A stretch of 64,000 nucleotides of DNA from Ditylenchus dipsaci (taxonomy: Eukaryota; Nematoda; Chromadorea; Rhabditida; Anguinidae): positions 124,001-188,000 of the forward strand of contig SADC01000845.1 of assembly GCA_004194705.1 (NCBI GenBank), written 5' to 3'. A model generated the notes under the pieces. That model saw only the letters and a program-made list of their open reading frames with translations, did not search any database and was not told where the DNA came from. The position numbers and the translations under genes were made by a program. Below are positions 47,501-57,581 of the stretch, in pieces. The first letter of the stretch is position 1; each line of letters begins with the position of its first letter.

Positions 47501-50500
47501 AAAAAAAACTAAAATTATTTCTTTCAGATTCGCCAAAAGTGCTTGACACCAAGGACACCGACAAAATCCTGGAGGAAACCCGCGGCAATAAATCCACAGC
47601 CACTCAGCTACAAAAATCTGCAGAGCGAGCCAGTGAGAGAGCAGCGAAAATCCACAATATAACCATATCCATCCGGGACGCTCTAGAGAATGCAGAGAAG
47701 GCTCAGGAAGAGGCCAAAGCACTCTGGAGCAGATCAATGACAACATCGAGAAAACCAAAGGCAGCCTGACGGCCACTGAGGAGGAAGTGGCGGCACTCGA
47801 GACTAGGGCCAGCGAAGCTGCAGACAAGATCAGAGCCATGCATAACACCACTGATAACTTAAAGGCTGAATACATCAAGATTACCAGCAACAGCAAGTCT
47901 GCTACCAACAGTGCAAATAGTGCAACTGAGCTAGTCAAGCTGGTGGAGCAAAAACACACCAATTTGAAGGTGTGCCTTCAAAATAAATAACTAAAAAATA
48001 TGTTTAACACAGATTTTCTTTCAGGAGACATACGAAAAAGTGTTGAAAGTATTGGAAGAGCGAGAAAGTGGCAATGAAGAGCGTAAAAACAGGTCATTAA
48101 CAAAACTCAATATCTATTGGTAGCTCTTTAAAAATGAAAAATTATATTGCAGGGCTGAAGAGTTGCGCAGAAGGACCACCGAATTGTTGGCCAAAATCAA
48201 GCGCAGTCGAGAAGAGAAAAACTGTGAGTGATACAATAACTAAAAGTCGTTTTAAATAAGAAATTGTTCCCGTATTTCGCTGATAGGTGTGTGAGGCAAT
48301 TTTTTAAATCCACATGTGGGTTTATTTTTTGACTGGCTTTCAGCATGTGGGTTTATGAAGCATGTAGGCTTACATTTCAACCAACGTTTTGGCAAAACAA
48401 ACTACCGGATCTCCTCTAATAAGACGGTCCCCCGTAATAAGCCGGCCCCCTATTTAACTTTACATTAAAAACCCAACTTTACATTAAACACCCAAAAAAC
48501 CAACTTTCAGTTGGTTGGTGTGATTCTGAGCGATCCAAGTCGTTTTCAGACTATAAAATTTGAACTCCCGCAAAATTTAGGCTATTTTAACAATAATATT
48601 TGTCTGATCGGTTCGTACTCATTTGATCACAACTCATTTGATCACAACTCATTGATCACAACTCATTTGATCACAACTCATTTGATCCCACCTCATTTGA
48701 TCCCAACTCATTTGATCCAACTCATTTGATCACAACTCATTTGATCACAACTCATTTGATCACAACTCATTTGATCCCACCTCATTTGATCCCACCTCAT
48801 TTGATCCCAACTCATTTGATCCCACCTCATTTGATCCCAATTTCGGTACTGAGTCAATTTTCCCCAGGTAAATTCATCTGACGAATTCAACCTCCAGTCA
48901 GTAGAACTGACTCAATACTAGGGTTGAATATCAGTGAATTGTTTGTGTTTATTTTATAATTTTTCGGGGTTAGTGAGGGTCGTGAAACCAACTTTGTGAT
49001 CAGAAGCCTCAAAATACCATTATAGATAAGCTGTCTATCCGCTTACTCGTGACTTAATTTTAGATCGAAAACCGATCTTCTTTGGTTTTTAATCTTAGGT
49101 TCGGTGCAGTTAACAAAAAATTGGTTCACTTCCACATCTCATTACCCGAACCATTGAAACTACACCTAAGCACACACACGGAGTTTAGTTTGGTTTTGAA
49201 AATTAGAGGTGATTCAGACATTTTGTTAATTCAAACATTTCCGATGAACCGACCGCAGTTTTGCTGGATGCCCAATGTACCAACAAAACCAAGTGGTAGT
49301 CTACTTAAATCAACTTTTTTTTGATTTTTGGGTTCCAAAACCTATTTTCCGCTATAAGTCGAACATTTTAAAAATAGTTTGACAGCAGTAAAAAAACGTT
49401 TCGACATCATTTTCACAGTTCTTGTAAATCTTGCAAAACGTAACTATGTTACTGTCAAACCGTCTTTCAATGCTCAAATTAGTGCAGAAAATAGGTTTTG
49501 GAACCCAAAAACGTAAAAAATAATTTTGATCCAAGTGGACGGTTACTTGGTTTTGTCAGCACATGGGACACCCACCAACTTTCTTCACAACTCTTTAAGA
49601 AGTAAAAAATAATAGTCTAAACATTTATTTCAACAACACATTCAGCAAAACAAGGAACATGGTGATGTAGTTATTCGACTTTCTCAACAGCACCAGTATT
49701 ACGCAACTGAGAGGCGATGCGATCCAGATCCTTTCGGCCCTGAAAACGAAATATTAATCAATTTTAGAATGTGAAAATTCATTTAGATACCTGCTTAGTC
49801 AACTTGCGACCACCATCAGGCTCTTCTCAGCCCACTTCAAGCCCTCCAGGATTTGCAGAACCTTTCTGATGACGGATCCCGAAGCCAAAGAGAAGTGATT
49901 GGGTGCAACACCACGGCGCTTGTTTTCTCCGTACACCTTACGGAAAGCTCCAATGCCTGAAGACATCCAGCATTAAACCAAATCTTAAGAGGTTCGAAAA
50001 AATTCCAACAAAAATTGTACACTTACCGGCTGGCGATCTGATGTAAAGATGTCGAGCAATGCTGGCAGTGCGCAAATAGTACCAATCGGGATTAATGGGA
50101 GCCAATTTCTTGTTCTTGCCTAGCTTGACGACATCAGCTCACTCTGGAAGCTTGACCTAGCCGCTAAATTTAATAAATATATAAGGCTTCATTCCCATAC
50201 AATAAAAAACCTCTTCTTCAAGAAACCGGCGAACTGCACGACAATTTCAGCTTGGTCCACATCATTGACGCTAGTCGGCTTGTCCATGATACTTCGAGCA
50301 GATAGATGACTCGATTTTGCTAAAACTCGAAACAGGTAAACACGAAAAAGGTTGTTGGTATAAGCCGTATTAAGCCGTATAAGCCGAGTAAAGAATGAAT
50401 TCATATAGGGATGAATTTATCGGGAGTAAATTAGTACCCCAAATGAGGAATCAAATGAGTGGGATCAAATGAGAGTGTGAGTGTGATCAAATGAGTGTGT

Positions 50501-51149
50501 ACGGTCTGATCAGTTCAGATCGATCTGATCTGAACTGATCTTTGGCGATCCGATCTGATCATCCCACCCTGGTAGTTACAGCTATTTTTAAAAGATTTGA
50601 TTCAAAATTGTAAGTTTTGCGAAATTCGCGCCTTCAACTTTCACGCAACTTTTGCACAAGTACAGAATTTTTTTCAAAACCTTCCATAGGAAACACTAGA
50701 ATTTGATCCCGCCATGACCATGGAAAGCAAAAAGTTAAAATTTTTCGCAACAGTACCCCAGGGTGGCACATTATAAACTCCCAAGTTTATTTTCACCATA
50801 ATTTTTTTATTTTTTCTACATCCCTGGTCTCCCCTATCTTTTAGATAAAAGATCTCACCGAGAAGTAGAAAAATAAAAAAGTTATGGCGAAAATAAACTC
50901 GGGAGTTTATAATGGGTCACACTGCATTTTTCTTGTATAAATTCAAAGTTTTTGAGCTTTGGGGTAGCGCTGAAAATATTTAAGTTTGAAATATATAATG
51001 AATTTTTAGCACTAATTGAGCGTGCCGACTCATTGGATGTGGAGTTGGGCGGTTTCCGCAGCTCTGTGGAGTCACTGAGTTCACAAATTGACCAAGTTTC
51101 TGCAGAAATAGACAGGCGAGTAGAGTACCATGGCACTTGTGATGCTTGA
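38579..51149 (+). CDS. lam-1/LAMB-like: laminin subunit beta
   Basis: 33 exons; about 1,790 codons, close to vertebrate LAMB1 (about 1,786). Exons 1-9: 38579-38830, 38892-38933, 38991-39095, 39142-39263, 39313-39445, 39495-39770, 39824-40007, 40064-40307, 40375-40545. Exons 10-23: 41349-41430 to 44357-44576. Coiled-coil exons 24-33: 44632 to 51010-51149. A hydrophobic start is followed by the LN domain (about residues 45-281; [50 protein letters not shown]), cysteine-rich LE repeats, an LF/L4 domain (about 545-775), more LE repeats to about 1175, then coiled coil with the beta-specific cysteine loop (exon 27) and a C-terminal GTCDA cysteine for chain linkage. It acts in basement membranes as an alpha-beta-gamma trimer. 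Four single-base losses break the frame (40455, 45899-45903, 47535-47538, 47716-47718). The start may instead be ATG 38621; TTTCTTTAG at 38597-38605 could be an acceptor. Confidence 0.95.
41007..41326. mobile_element. two nested elements in laminin intron 9
   Basis: The outer element has inverted TTCTAGTATACACCCTTCA ends and inner CTTGGTCCCCAAGC pairing. It is interrupted at 41035 by half of a CCGTAT-family MITE (from TA at 41036; AATAGAAGGCCCC address repeated three times, same subtype as 9693-9948). Confidence 0.65.
41786..41942. mobile_element. CCGTAT-family MITE, AAACGCCCC subtype, in laminin intron 12
   Basis: The left end (ATATATTTTCTCTATTAAAC) and right end (TTTAATAGAGAAAATACGG then TG) are inverted. 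The address AAACGCCCC is present twice on the left and once on the right. It expands an otherwise tiny intron to about 240 bp. Confidence 0.7.
45042..45103. mobile_element. 62-bp minimal pogo-like element in laminin intron 25
   Basis: CAGTCAAGTCTC at 45042 and GAGACTCGACTG ending 45103 bound about 38 bp with almost nothing else. It appears to be a maximally deleted copy. Confidence 0.6.
45549..45748. mobile_element. CCGTAT-family MITE in laminin intron 27
   Basis: TA then CCGTAATTCTTGTAATTATG; the right end is ACAATTAGGGGAAATGCGG then TA. The core contains CAGGCAAGTTAC and TTTTGTAGC, as in 13320-13561. It makes intron 27 about 330 bp. Confidence 0.7.
46497..47243. mobile_element. mariner-like element split by a pogo-like MITE and a palindrome, laminin intron 29
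   Basis: Outer ends CAGGGTGTTTCAAGAATTTC and the inverse are flanked by TA (46495-46496, 47244-47245), as in mariner-type elements. Inside is a pogo-like MITE (46602-47019; CAGTCGACTCTCCAATAAAG ends, TA-flanked), and beside it a third palindrome (about 47022-47145; AAAGTCAAAAACACGATTTT arms and GGTCCCC). This nested group accounts for most of the 1.3 kb intron. Confidence 0.85.
49268..49575. mobile_element. MITE with ACCAAGTGGTAGTC-type ends
   Basis: ACAAAACCAAGTGGTAGTCT and, inverted, GGACGGTTACTTGGTTTTGT bound the element. The core GGGTTCCAAAACCTATTTTC pairs with GAAAATAGGTTTTGGAACCC. A related copy at about 2185-2800, interrupted near 2238-2725, lies inside the first hAT element. Confidence 0.65.
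49671..50287 (-). pseudogene. RPS19-like: 40S ribosomal protein S19 copy, intron-bearing, with two stop codons
   Basis: Four exons antisense to laminin: 50211-50287 ([19 protein letters not shown]...FLKK), 50027-50163 ([20 protein letters not shown]), 49791-49956 ([30 protein letters not shown]) and 49671-49739 ([12 protein letters not shown], stop at 49671). Introns are GT-AG and 47-70 bp, so it is not a retrocopy. Exon 2 has TAG at 50157-50159 where the family has lysine and TGA at 50139-50141 where the family has tryptophan. Exon 3 lacks one base near 49819-49820. RPS19 is a 40S subunit core protein, so a broken copy implies another intact locus. Because other genes here carry single-base losses, assembly error is possible for the frame shift but less so for two substitutions to stops. 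Confidence 0.8.
50519..51009. repeat. GATC-rich repeat and hairpin at the 3' end of laminin intron 32
   Basis: About 50505-50565 is a cluster of GATCTGATC and GATCAGTTCAGATC motifs. About 50765-50925 holds a hairpin: ACATTATAAACTCCCAAGTT pairs with ACTCGGGAGTTTATAATGGG, with a GGTGAGATCTTTTATC centre. No exon. Confidence 0.6.
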
Positions 51150-51500
51150 GATCCTTGACAAAAGAATAATAATTAGATAAAATTCTGCCATTGTATCCAT
51201 TCTTAGCTGTGAAAGCAGTGAGGTGGTGATTTTGGCGGGTCAGCCTTTTTTCTCAGCCCAAGTATTGCTTCCTGAATTTCTATCAGAAATGAAATTATTT
51301 TTTCAACTTTTTGCATAATCTTTATTCTTCTACTTTATAGTTTTGTTCATTAAACAAGCATACCCGGCAATGTCAATGGTTTCAATGTGGGACTTGAAAA
51401 AAGAGTTTACCACCGAAATTTTGAGATAATGATTCTGATTCCTTTCTATACATCTTATTAAAGAGTAGACCAAAAACAGCTATATCTTGTTACAGAAGTA

Positions 51501-51918
51501 CAGTCGACGCTCGATTTAAGGATACACGGGGGGATCGGAGAAAAGTTCGTTCCTACTTAGGTTTCGACACTTTTTTAGCCCGATCTTTTAACTTTTTCGG
51601 CAATACTGTTCTGACAATCTAATCCGCAATATTACAAGGATTCCGATTTTGCCGATCGTTTTTTAAAAATCCAAAATTTTTCCTATAAAAAAGCAAAAAA
51701 CTCGATTTAAGCTTTTTCAAAAATTTCTGTCCATAAATGGATTTTTTGCTTTTTATAGGAAAAAATTTTGGTTTTCTAAAAAACGATCGATAAAATCAGA
51801 ATCGATATGGGACCAGCCTGTCAAAACAGAACTGACAAAAATTTTTAAAAAATCGGGCTTAAAAAAGTGTCGGACCCTAGGTGGAACGAACTTCTGTTCT
51901 TAAATCCAGCGTCGACTA
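51501..51918. mobile_element. pogo-like MITE, ATTTAAGGATAC subtype
   Basis: TA-flanked (51499-51500, 51919-51920). The ends are CAGTCGACGCTCGATTTAAG and its inverse. The body (AGTTCGTTCCTACTTAG, TTTCGACACTTTTTTAGCCC, TTCTGACAATCTAAT) is shared with the 27414 and 46602 elements although the addresses differ. Confidence 0.85.
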
Positions 51919-52016
51919 TAGCAACAATATTGGAAATGAAGTGTTCTCAGATTTCACGTCTAAAAACTTTTTTACAGCCGAAAAAGTTTCTAAAACCATA
52001 ATGGCTCGTTTACTTA

Positions 52017-52201
52017 CAGTCGACTCTCGTTAAACTGGCACTCCAATAAACTGGCACCCTCGATAAACTGGCACATTGAAAAAGCCCTATTTGGCTGGCC
52101 GACAAAGAAATTAGGCAAAGTAACATCCAATAAACTGGCACCCCGATAAACTGGCACCCCAGACTGGTCCCCAGGGGTGCCAGTTTATCGAGAGTAGACT
52201 G
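52017..52201. mobile_element. pogo-like MITE, ATAAACTGGCAC subtype
   Basis: TA-flanked, 185 bp. The ends are CAGTCGACTCTCGTTAAACT and the inverse. The address AATAAACTGGCACCC occurs five times on the left and centre and once inverted at the right end. Confidence 0.85.
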
Positions 52202-52203
52202 TA

Positions 52204-54012
52204 CTGTAAATTCGAGTTTGGATCTTCGTAACAATTTTTAGCTTTTAGTCAAAAAAGCAAATAAGCAGTTTTTCTAAAGTGATGAATTAACACAAACGAT
52301 AAATAAACCAACCATTGATAATGACGGTTATGCTTTATTAATTAGATTTTTTCAGCCATCCAAACATTTTTTGTAGGATTACAACAAAATGAAACTTTTA
52401 GTGAAATTTTTTTTATTTTGAGGAAAATTGTTTTCTTTAAACGCAATTTAAACAGTTTAACCCTTATTCATAGCTTAATTTTTGTGTGTGTGCTGTCCAT
52501 CTCATTGAATTGATTCACTCATCTGTTTTGTCTGCCATGTTTTATTTTGTTAATGATTGTCTTTGTTGATTTGTTTTTTATATTGGAAGCATTTAAAAGA
52601 AATCATCGGCCTTTTTTCTTTCTCTCATATCCTCCTGTTTGATTTCTCAGCTAAAACACAATGTGCCTTACACATGTATTTGTGGCCTTTGGGTTAACAT
52701 AATAAAGTTTATTATTCCCTTATAACTCTTTCGAAACTTTTGCGGTGAAAATTTTGGGGCTATCCACTTTTCACTATCCACTATTCCACAAATTCAATAA
52801 GATTTTCCGAATAAGGATATGTAATATTAAAACTTTACCCTTTTTGCTGATAATTGTCAAGTTTTGAAAATTCGGCGCTAGTATGATACACCGCCCAACC
52901 CCCTCAACAATTTATGGGGAAAAGAGTGTCGTGAAAAATTTATTTCACAGTAGCGTCGAAAATTTTGCTTACACATGCTTTGCTTATACGTGTTAGTACA
53001 AACCCTGAAGAGTTTTCCAGCAGCTCAAGAAGGTTTCTAAAAGAGACTGAAAAAATTATTTCTGGAGCAGATGACCAACCGTATGAGAGAAGTTATTTGT
53101 GGAGCAAACCGAAGAAGGAATGAGAAAAATTTTAAAAATAGAATATGATGTCCAGCTAATTGCCAAGCTAAAAATAGTTCATGAGCCAAAAAATAATTTT
53201 TTGTTTAGAAAATTAAGAAAGCTTTGTGAAAAAATAGGTTTTAGGTTTGCTGACGTCCTTATTGCAAAAGTAGTGTGTGTCAGAGGAAATCCTTTTAACC
53301 ATTTCCTAAATAATTTTGCGATTTAGAGGGCATATCAAAAAATGCAGTGTGTCCAAGAATTTCCGCCGTGGTTTCCATAGGTACTCCAGCATAACATTTT
53401 CCTGTTTTGCCATACTCTGCGTTTCAACAATGTTTTCATCTTGGAGACACAATTATTTTGGCTATATATTCATAAGGTTGATCACAGATGAGTTACTTTA
53501 ACTGAAACTAAAATTTATTTTTTATAGAAAATAGTGGGTTTAGAATTTTTTGCAAATGTTGAAATTTGGTTGTCATTTGCAGCTTGCTTGTTTTTGTTTT
53601 TAATTAAAAAAACTTATTTTGGTTATTTTCAGTTTGGTCACTCACAAATAATATTATTCTTTTTTTTCATTTTACCCAATGTTTACGAAATATTGTTGGA
53701 AATAATTGCTGCAGGTGGATTTGAACAAGAATAGGATGAAGTAAAAAACTGAAATGTTTTCACATTTTCAAACTCACCAAAAATGTAAAAAACACTGCAA
53801 TGCACTTTATGAAAAGCATACTCACAAATAAAGCCGAGGGATCTAAAACTAAACTTAGACTAAATGAGAAAGAAAAAACTGCTGGTTTCAATTTTTATTT
53901 TGGTGTAAGGCATCCGCACGCCCCTTTAAATCGTACTTTTTGAGAAGTTTAAAAGTTATATAGTCAAAACTAAAGTAATTAATATTTTAACTTGCTGCCA
54001 AATGGCATAAAC
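52204..54012. other. AT-rich gene-free stretch
   Basis: No conserved coding region. A worn inverted unit at about 52862-52975 has GAAAATTCGGCGCTAGTA and TAGCGTCGAAAATTTT ends, related to 63443-63700. The frame at 53099-53326 is Lys/Phe-rich without recognisable homology. Confidence 0.5.
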
Positions 54013-54790
54013 TGATTTGGTTTGCGAAAAGGCTGAAATATGCCACGAAAAAGATTATTTCTGCCACGAAAAACGACATACCACGAAAAAGCGGAAATGT
54101 GCCACGAAAAAGCTGAAATGTACCACGAAAAAGCTGAAATGTGCCACGAAAAAAATATTTATGCCTTTTTCTGTCCAAGACCAACCAAATTTTGCAATAT
54201 TTTGCAAGAATTCAAATTTTTTAGTCATGAAATAACTTGGATCCCTCAGAATCCCACCCCGAAATGGCCAGAAGTCCCTGAAGTTGGTTTTTTGGGGGTT
54301 TACTAAAGGGGGGGGGGTAAACTTTCTGCGAAAATTCAATTGAGCGGATCAGAATCCGGTCCGATCGACTGAATCACTCAGAATTCCAGGTTTATGGTGG
54401 TTTTGAGTGGTTCAGGGTGGAATTCTGAGTGATTCAGTCGATCGGACCGGGATTCTGATCCGCTCAATCGAATTTTCGCAAAAAGTTCACTCCCCTTCAG
54501 TAAACCCCAAAAAACAACTTTCAGGGCTTCTGGCCATTCCGGGGTGGGATTCTGAGGGATCCAAGTTATTTCATGACTAAAAATTTGAATTCTTGCAAAA
54601 TATTGCAAAATTTGGTTGGTCTTGGACAGAAAAAGGCATAAATAATTTTTTTCGTGGCACATTTCAGCTTTTTCGTGGTACATTTCAGCTTTTTCGTGGC
54701 ACATTTCCGCTTTTTCGTGGTATGTCGTTTTTCGTGGCAGAAATAATCTTTTTCGTGGCATATTTCAGCCTTTTCGCAAACCAAATCAGT
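54013..54790. mobile_element. 778-bp near-perfect palindrome with tandem CACGAAAAAGC repeats
   Basis: Arms of about 385 bp meet near 54400. The outer parts contain about six copies of CACGAAAAAGCNGAAATGT. The inner parts contain GGATCCCTCAGAATCCCACC and a G-run, with TGATTCAGTCGATCGGACCG near the centre. The inner block recurs at about 17800-17960 inside the MULE. Because both arms read alike, the two strands encode nearly the same peptide, which is not evidence of a gene. Confidence 0.85.
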
Positions 54791-57392
54791 ATGAGCCCTG
54801 CCAAATTCTTTAATTTTGCTGCCAAATCAAACTTACTGCAAAAAAGTTTGAATTTCGCTCTCAAAGATCTTCAATTATGCCGCCAAATTGACAGCGAAGA
54901 TTTTAGCAGCATGTTTTAAATTGCTGGCAGAATAATTAACTACCATCCATTAAAAGTGAGAAGAAACAGGATTTATTTTAAAAGTACAGTCTTTTTTGTA
55001 CTAACCTCTGTTTGAAAAAAAAGCTTGAAAACTGTAGGCACTAAACTAAATTATTGATCGCATTTGCCATGCTTTAAGTAGTGGCCAAAAATTGGGTGAA
55101 TGGATTGGATTTATTAGTATTTTCGGCATTTGAGATGTCTTTGTTTTTTGCATGCGGCACTTGTCTTATTCATCTTTTTTCTTTTCTCTGAGCTGGCAAA
55201 ACAGCAGCACATTGTTCAGCACACCCACCCATTTCCAGAGAGATGCTCTCAATTTTTTAATGTGTGTGTGCTTTGCTTGGATAAAAGTAAGCAATGCAAA
55301 TTCAATTGAATTCTTGAGTTTAGCAGAAGTCCTCTTGTTTCAGCCTAACTCCTTAGCGTATTCTTCTAAAAAATGTTGTGGCTTTGTGGATAGCTGCCTT
55401 TAGTTAGTTCTCTCTTCAAAAAGCATGGTTGTTGTATGTGAGCTAGGAAGCAATTAGTATGGATGATAATGGTAAGCTTAGGGAATACTAATATGCCACT
55501 ATTTCCCAGGCTGCAACTAATTTTTTGTTTTGTATAATGCATCCTTTTCTAGGAACTTATATAGTAATGCAATCTGGGATAAAGGTGCTGCACAGCTAGC
55601 TAAAAGATGGTTCGATAGCTGTTTTGACTATTTTTAAGGTTTTTAAGTTTTGATTACAGTCGAGTCCTTAGAACTCGGAGCCCCCTCAGTTTCCTCCCAC
55701 CTAGCATCCGACACTTCTTATCTACATTTTTGTTTTCTTTTAATAATTCTGTTTTGACAGTCCAGTCCGGAAAATTGTAACGATTCCAATTTCACCCATT
55801 GTTGTTTAAAAATCTTGCAATTTTCCCATTAAAAAAACAAAATTCCGATAGCGCTGCATTCTGTTTTGAAAAATGGTGTCCGTTAATCGGGATTCGACTG
55901 TGGAACTCTAACCGGAATTTTCGTCTTTTCTTTTCGACTAAAGTCAAACCGCGGTAAAACGCCACCCTAAGCCCGGTCCCTGGGTTGACAGATAACCGAG
56001 AGGGGACATAGCTCAAAGTAGGGATAACCATAAACTTTTAAACAACACCCAACAAAAACTAAAATTAGTTATGAGTTTGATTCTTAGCCATTACTCGTCG
56101 GAAGAGAATTTAGTGGAAATTGTATAAGAAAAATGTATATACAACCCAATATATAGTAGCAAATCTGGGCAGCGATAGTCTTGCTGCATCTTGCCTTACT
56201 GCTAAATTATATGTGTTAAGAGGGAGGAGCTGTAAATTACTCTCCCTTTCTTCCAGCTCTTTCTTTTTTATATTTGGGTTGTTGTGCAGCAATTAAAGCA
56301 AAATAGGGATAGCAATTTGCTTGCCGTAAAATGGATTTTTGACATCTTATGCTTTAGCCTTAGGCCTGGGTGCGGGAGTGCTTCTCTTCGCCCAATTGGC
56401 AAATGCGGGTTCAGTGGTCTTATTAGTGGTCATGTCTGCTGTAGCTATAGTTTTTGATGTTCATAAATGTTAGAGTCTTAATAGTTTAAGAAAACCAAAT
56501 GACTGGGCTTTACTCCTAAAATTCAAAAAGAGAACTGGACATAAGACAGTTTTTAAGTTCAACGATGCCATTTTTGAAACATTCATTCAAATCCATGCTT
56601 TTGGCATTTTGTTTTTGGAACTTATTTAGTCCGGGGTCGCATTTTATAATTTTCCTCAGATCTTGTTTAAACGTCAGCCAAGTAACTTTTCTTTTTAAAA
56701 GCAAATAAAACGTTGTTTTCTGACACTTTTCTCTATAAAAATTGATTTTTGAAGAATTTTTTTTGACTTTAATGTGACCAAATCTTGATTTACCTTGGTC
56801 CCCAAGGCAAAAAGTCAAACTTTAGTCAAAATTTTTTTTTCAAAAAATCGAATTTTTACGTGAGAAAGTGTTAGAAAATAACATTTTCATTGTTTTCAGG
56901 ATAAAAAAATTGCTTAGGAAACTTTAAATCATAATTTGAGAAAATTTATGAAATGCGCCCCAATATCCCCCCTTCCGGACTAGATAAGTGCCGTGTTTTT
57001 AACCTACTTTTTGTAGATGATCCACAGTTTAGTCATGATTCAAAATGTAGCGCATCTCACTGGCTACAAAAGGAGTGGATACTTGCCTAAGATCAGTGTT
57101 TAAAAAGTAGGTCAAAAACAAAATTCTGAAATTGCAATTACAAATTAGAGGGTGCTCTATTAGAAAGAATAGAAATACCTCTTGCACCTTGGGAAGGAGG
57201 CCACCGATTTTTCGGCCGTAATTTTTTTGTCGATTAGGATAATTACAGTACTTTAAATGACCGATATGAATATGTAATTATGTTGATAAAGTTAAAACTT
57301 AAAATTATAAATAAATAATGGGTGAAAATAATGGTCAGAAAATCGGTGGTCCCCAAAGTGTAATAGGTCCGAATACGGTGAACATAATGATA
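54791..57392. other. intergenic stretch with pogo-like and other elements
   Basis: A TA-CAGTCGAGTCCTTAGAACT element spans 55657-55900. A worn CAGGCAAGTA-type element lies at about 56970-57180. CTTGGTCCCCAAGG with TTTTTTTGACTTTA-type arms occurs at 56700-56880. No complete gene recognised. Confidence 0.5.
56330..56473 (+). other. short frame predicting a hydrophobic helix, unassigned
   Basis: A 47-codon open frame ending TAG at 56471-56473 encodes YALALGLGAGVLLFAQLANA followed by VVLLVVMSAVAIVF, two membrane-like helices with less AT-biased codons than the surroundings. There is no in-frame ATG and no clear upstream exon. It could be the last exon of an unrecognised membrane protein or chance. 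Confidence 0.25.
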
Positions 57393-57578
57393 CAGTCAAG
57401 TCTCGATTTAACGAAACCCCGATTTAACGAAACTCTTGATTTAACGAACCTTTTTTTGGTGGCTATTTGGCCACCGATTAAATAAAATGACTAAAATAAG
57501 CTCTCGATTTAACGAAACCTTCGATTTAACGAACATTTTTGGCGGTCCCCAGGGGTTCGTTAAATCGAGACTTGACTG
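57393..57578. mobile_element. pogo-like MITE, GATTTAACGAAAC subtype
   Basis: TA-flanked (57391-57392, 57579-57580), 186 bp. The ends are CAGTCAAGTCTCGATTTAAC and the inverse. The address ATTTAACGAAACC is repeated four to five times. Its right terminus directly abuts the first recognised globin exon. Confidence 0.85.
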
Positions 57579-57581
57579 TAG

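Larger units (their letters stand above)
48603..50518. mobile_element. 1.9 kb element bounded by inverted 15-mer arrays, carrying an RPS19 copy
   Basis: Left arm: CTGATCGGTTCGTACTCATT then about 15 copies of CTCATTTGATCCCAA/ACAA (48615-48845), then a GGTACTGAGTCAATTTT...AAATTCATC block. The right arm (about 50395-50518) is the inverse: AAATTTATC, GTACCCC, three to four GATCAAATGAG units, ending GTACGGTCTGATCAG. Inside are a 300-bp MITE (49268-49575) and an antisense RPS19 gene copy. The whole sits in laminin intron 32 (48224-51009). Confidence 0.65.

Noticed and set aside
48615..48845. CRISPR-like array of about 15-bp units
   Set aside because: Units are contiguous without unique spacers, the context is an animal intron, and an inverted partner array exists at 50450-50500; it is a minisatellite end.
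50139..50141. TGA read as tryptophan (altered genetic code)
   Set aside because: Laminin, GPCR and globin use TGG for Trp, and TGA ends laminin and the LYDG10-like gene, so the standard code holds.
38579..51149. Laminin beta as a pseudogene because of four frame breaks
   Set aside because: All breaks are single-base losses while more than 1,700 codons remain well conserved with clean splice sites and intact domain order; error in the sequence is likelier.
54013..54790. Paired His/Glu/Lys-rich proteins on both strands
   Set aside because: The two frames are the two arms of one palindrome; codon content follows the repeat and there is no start context or homology.
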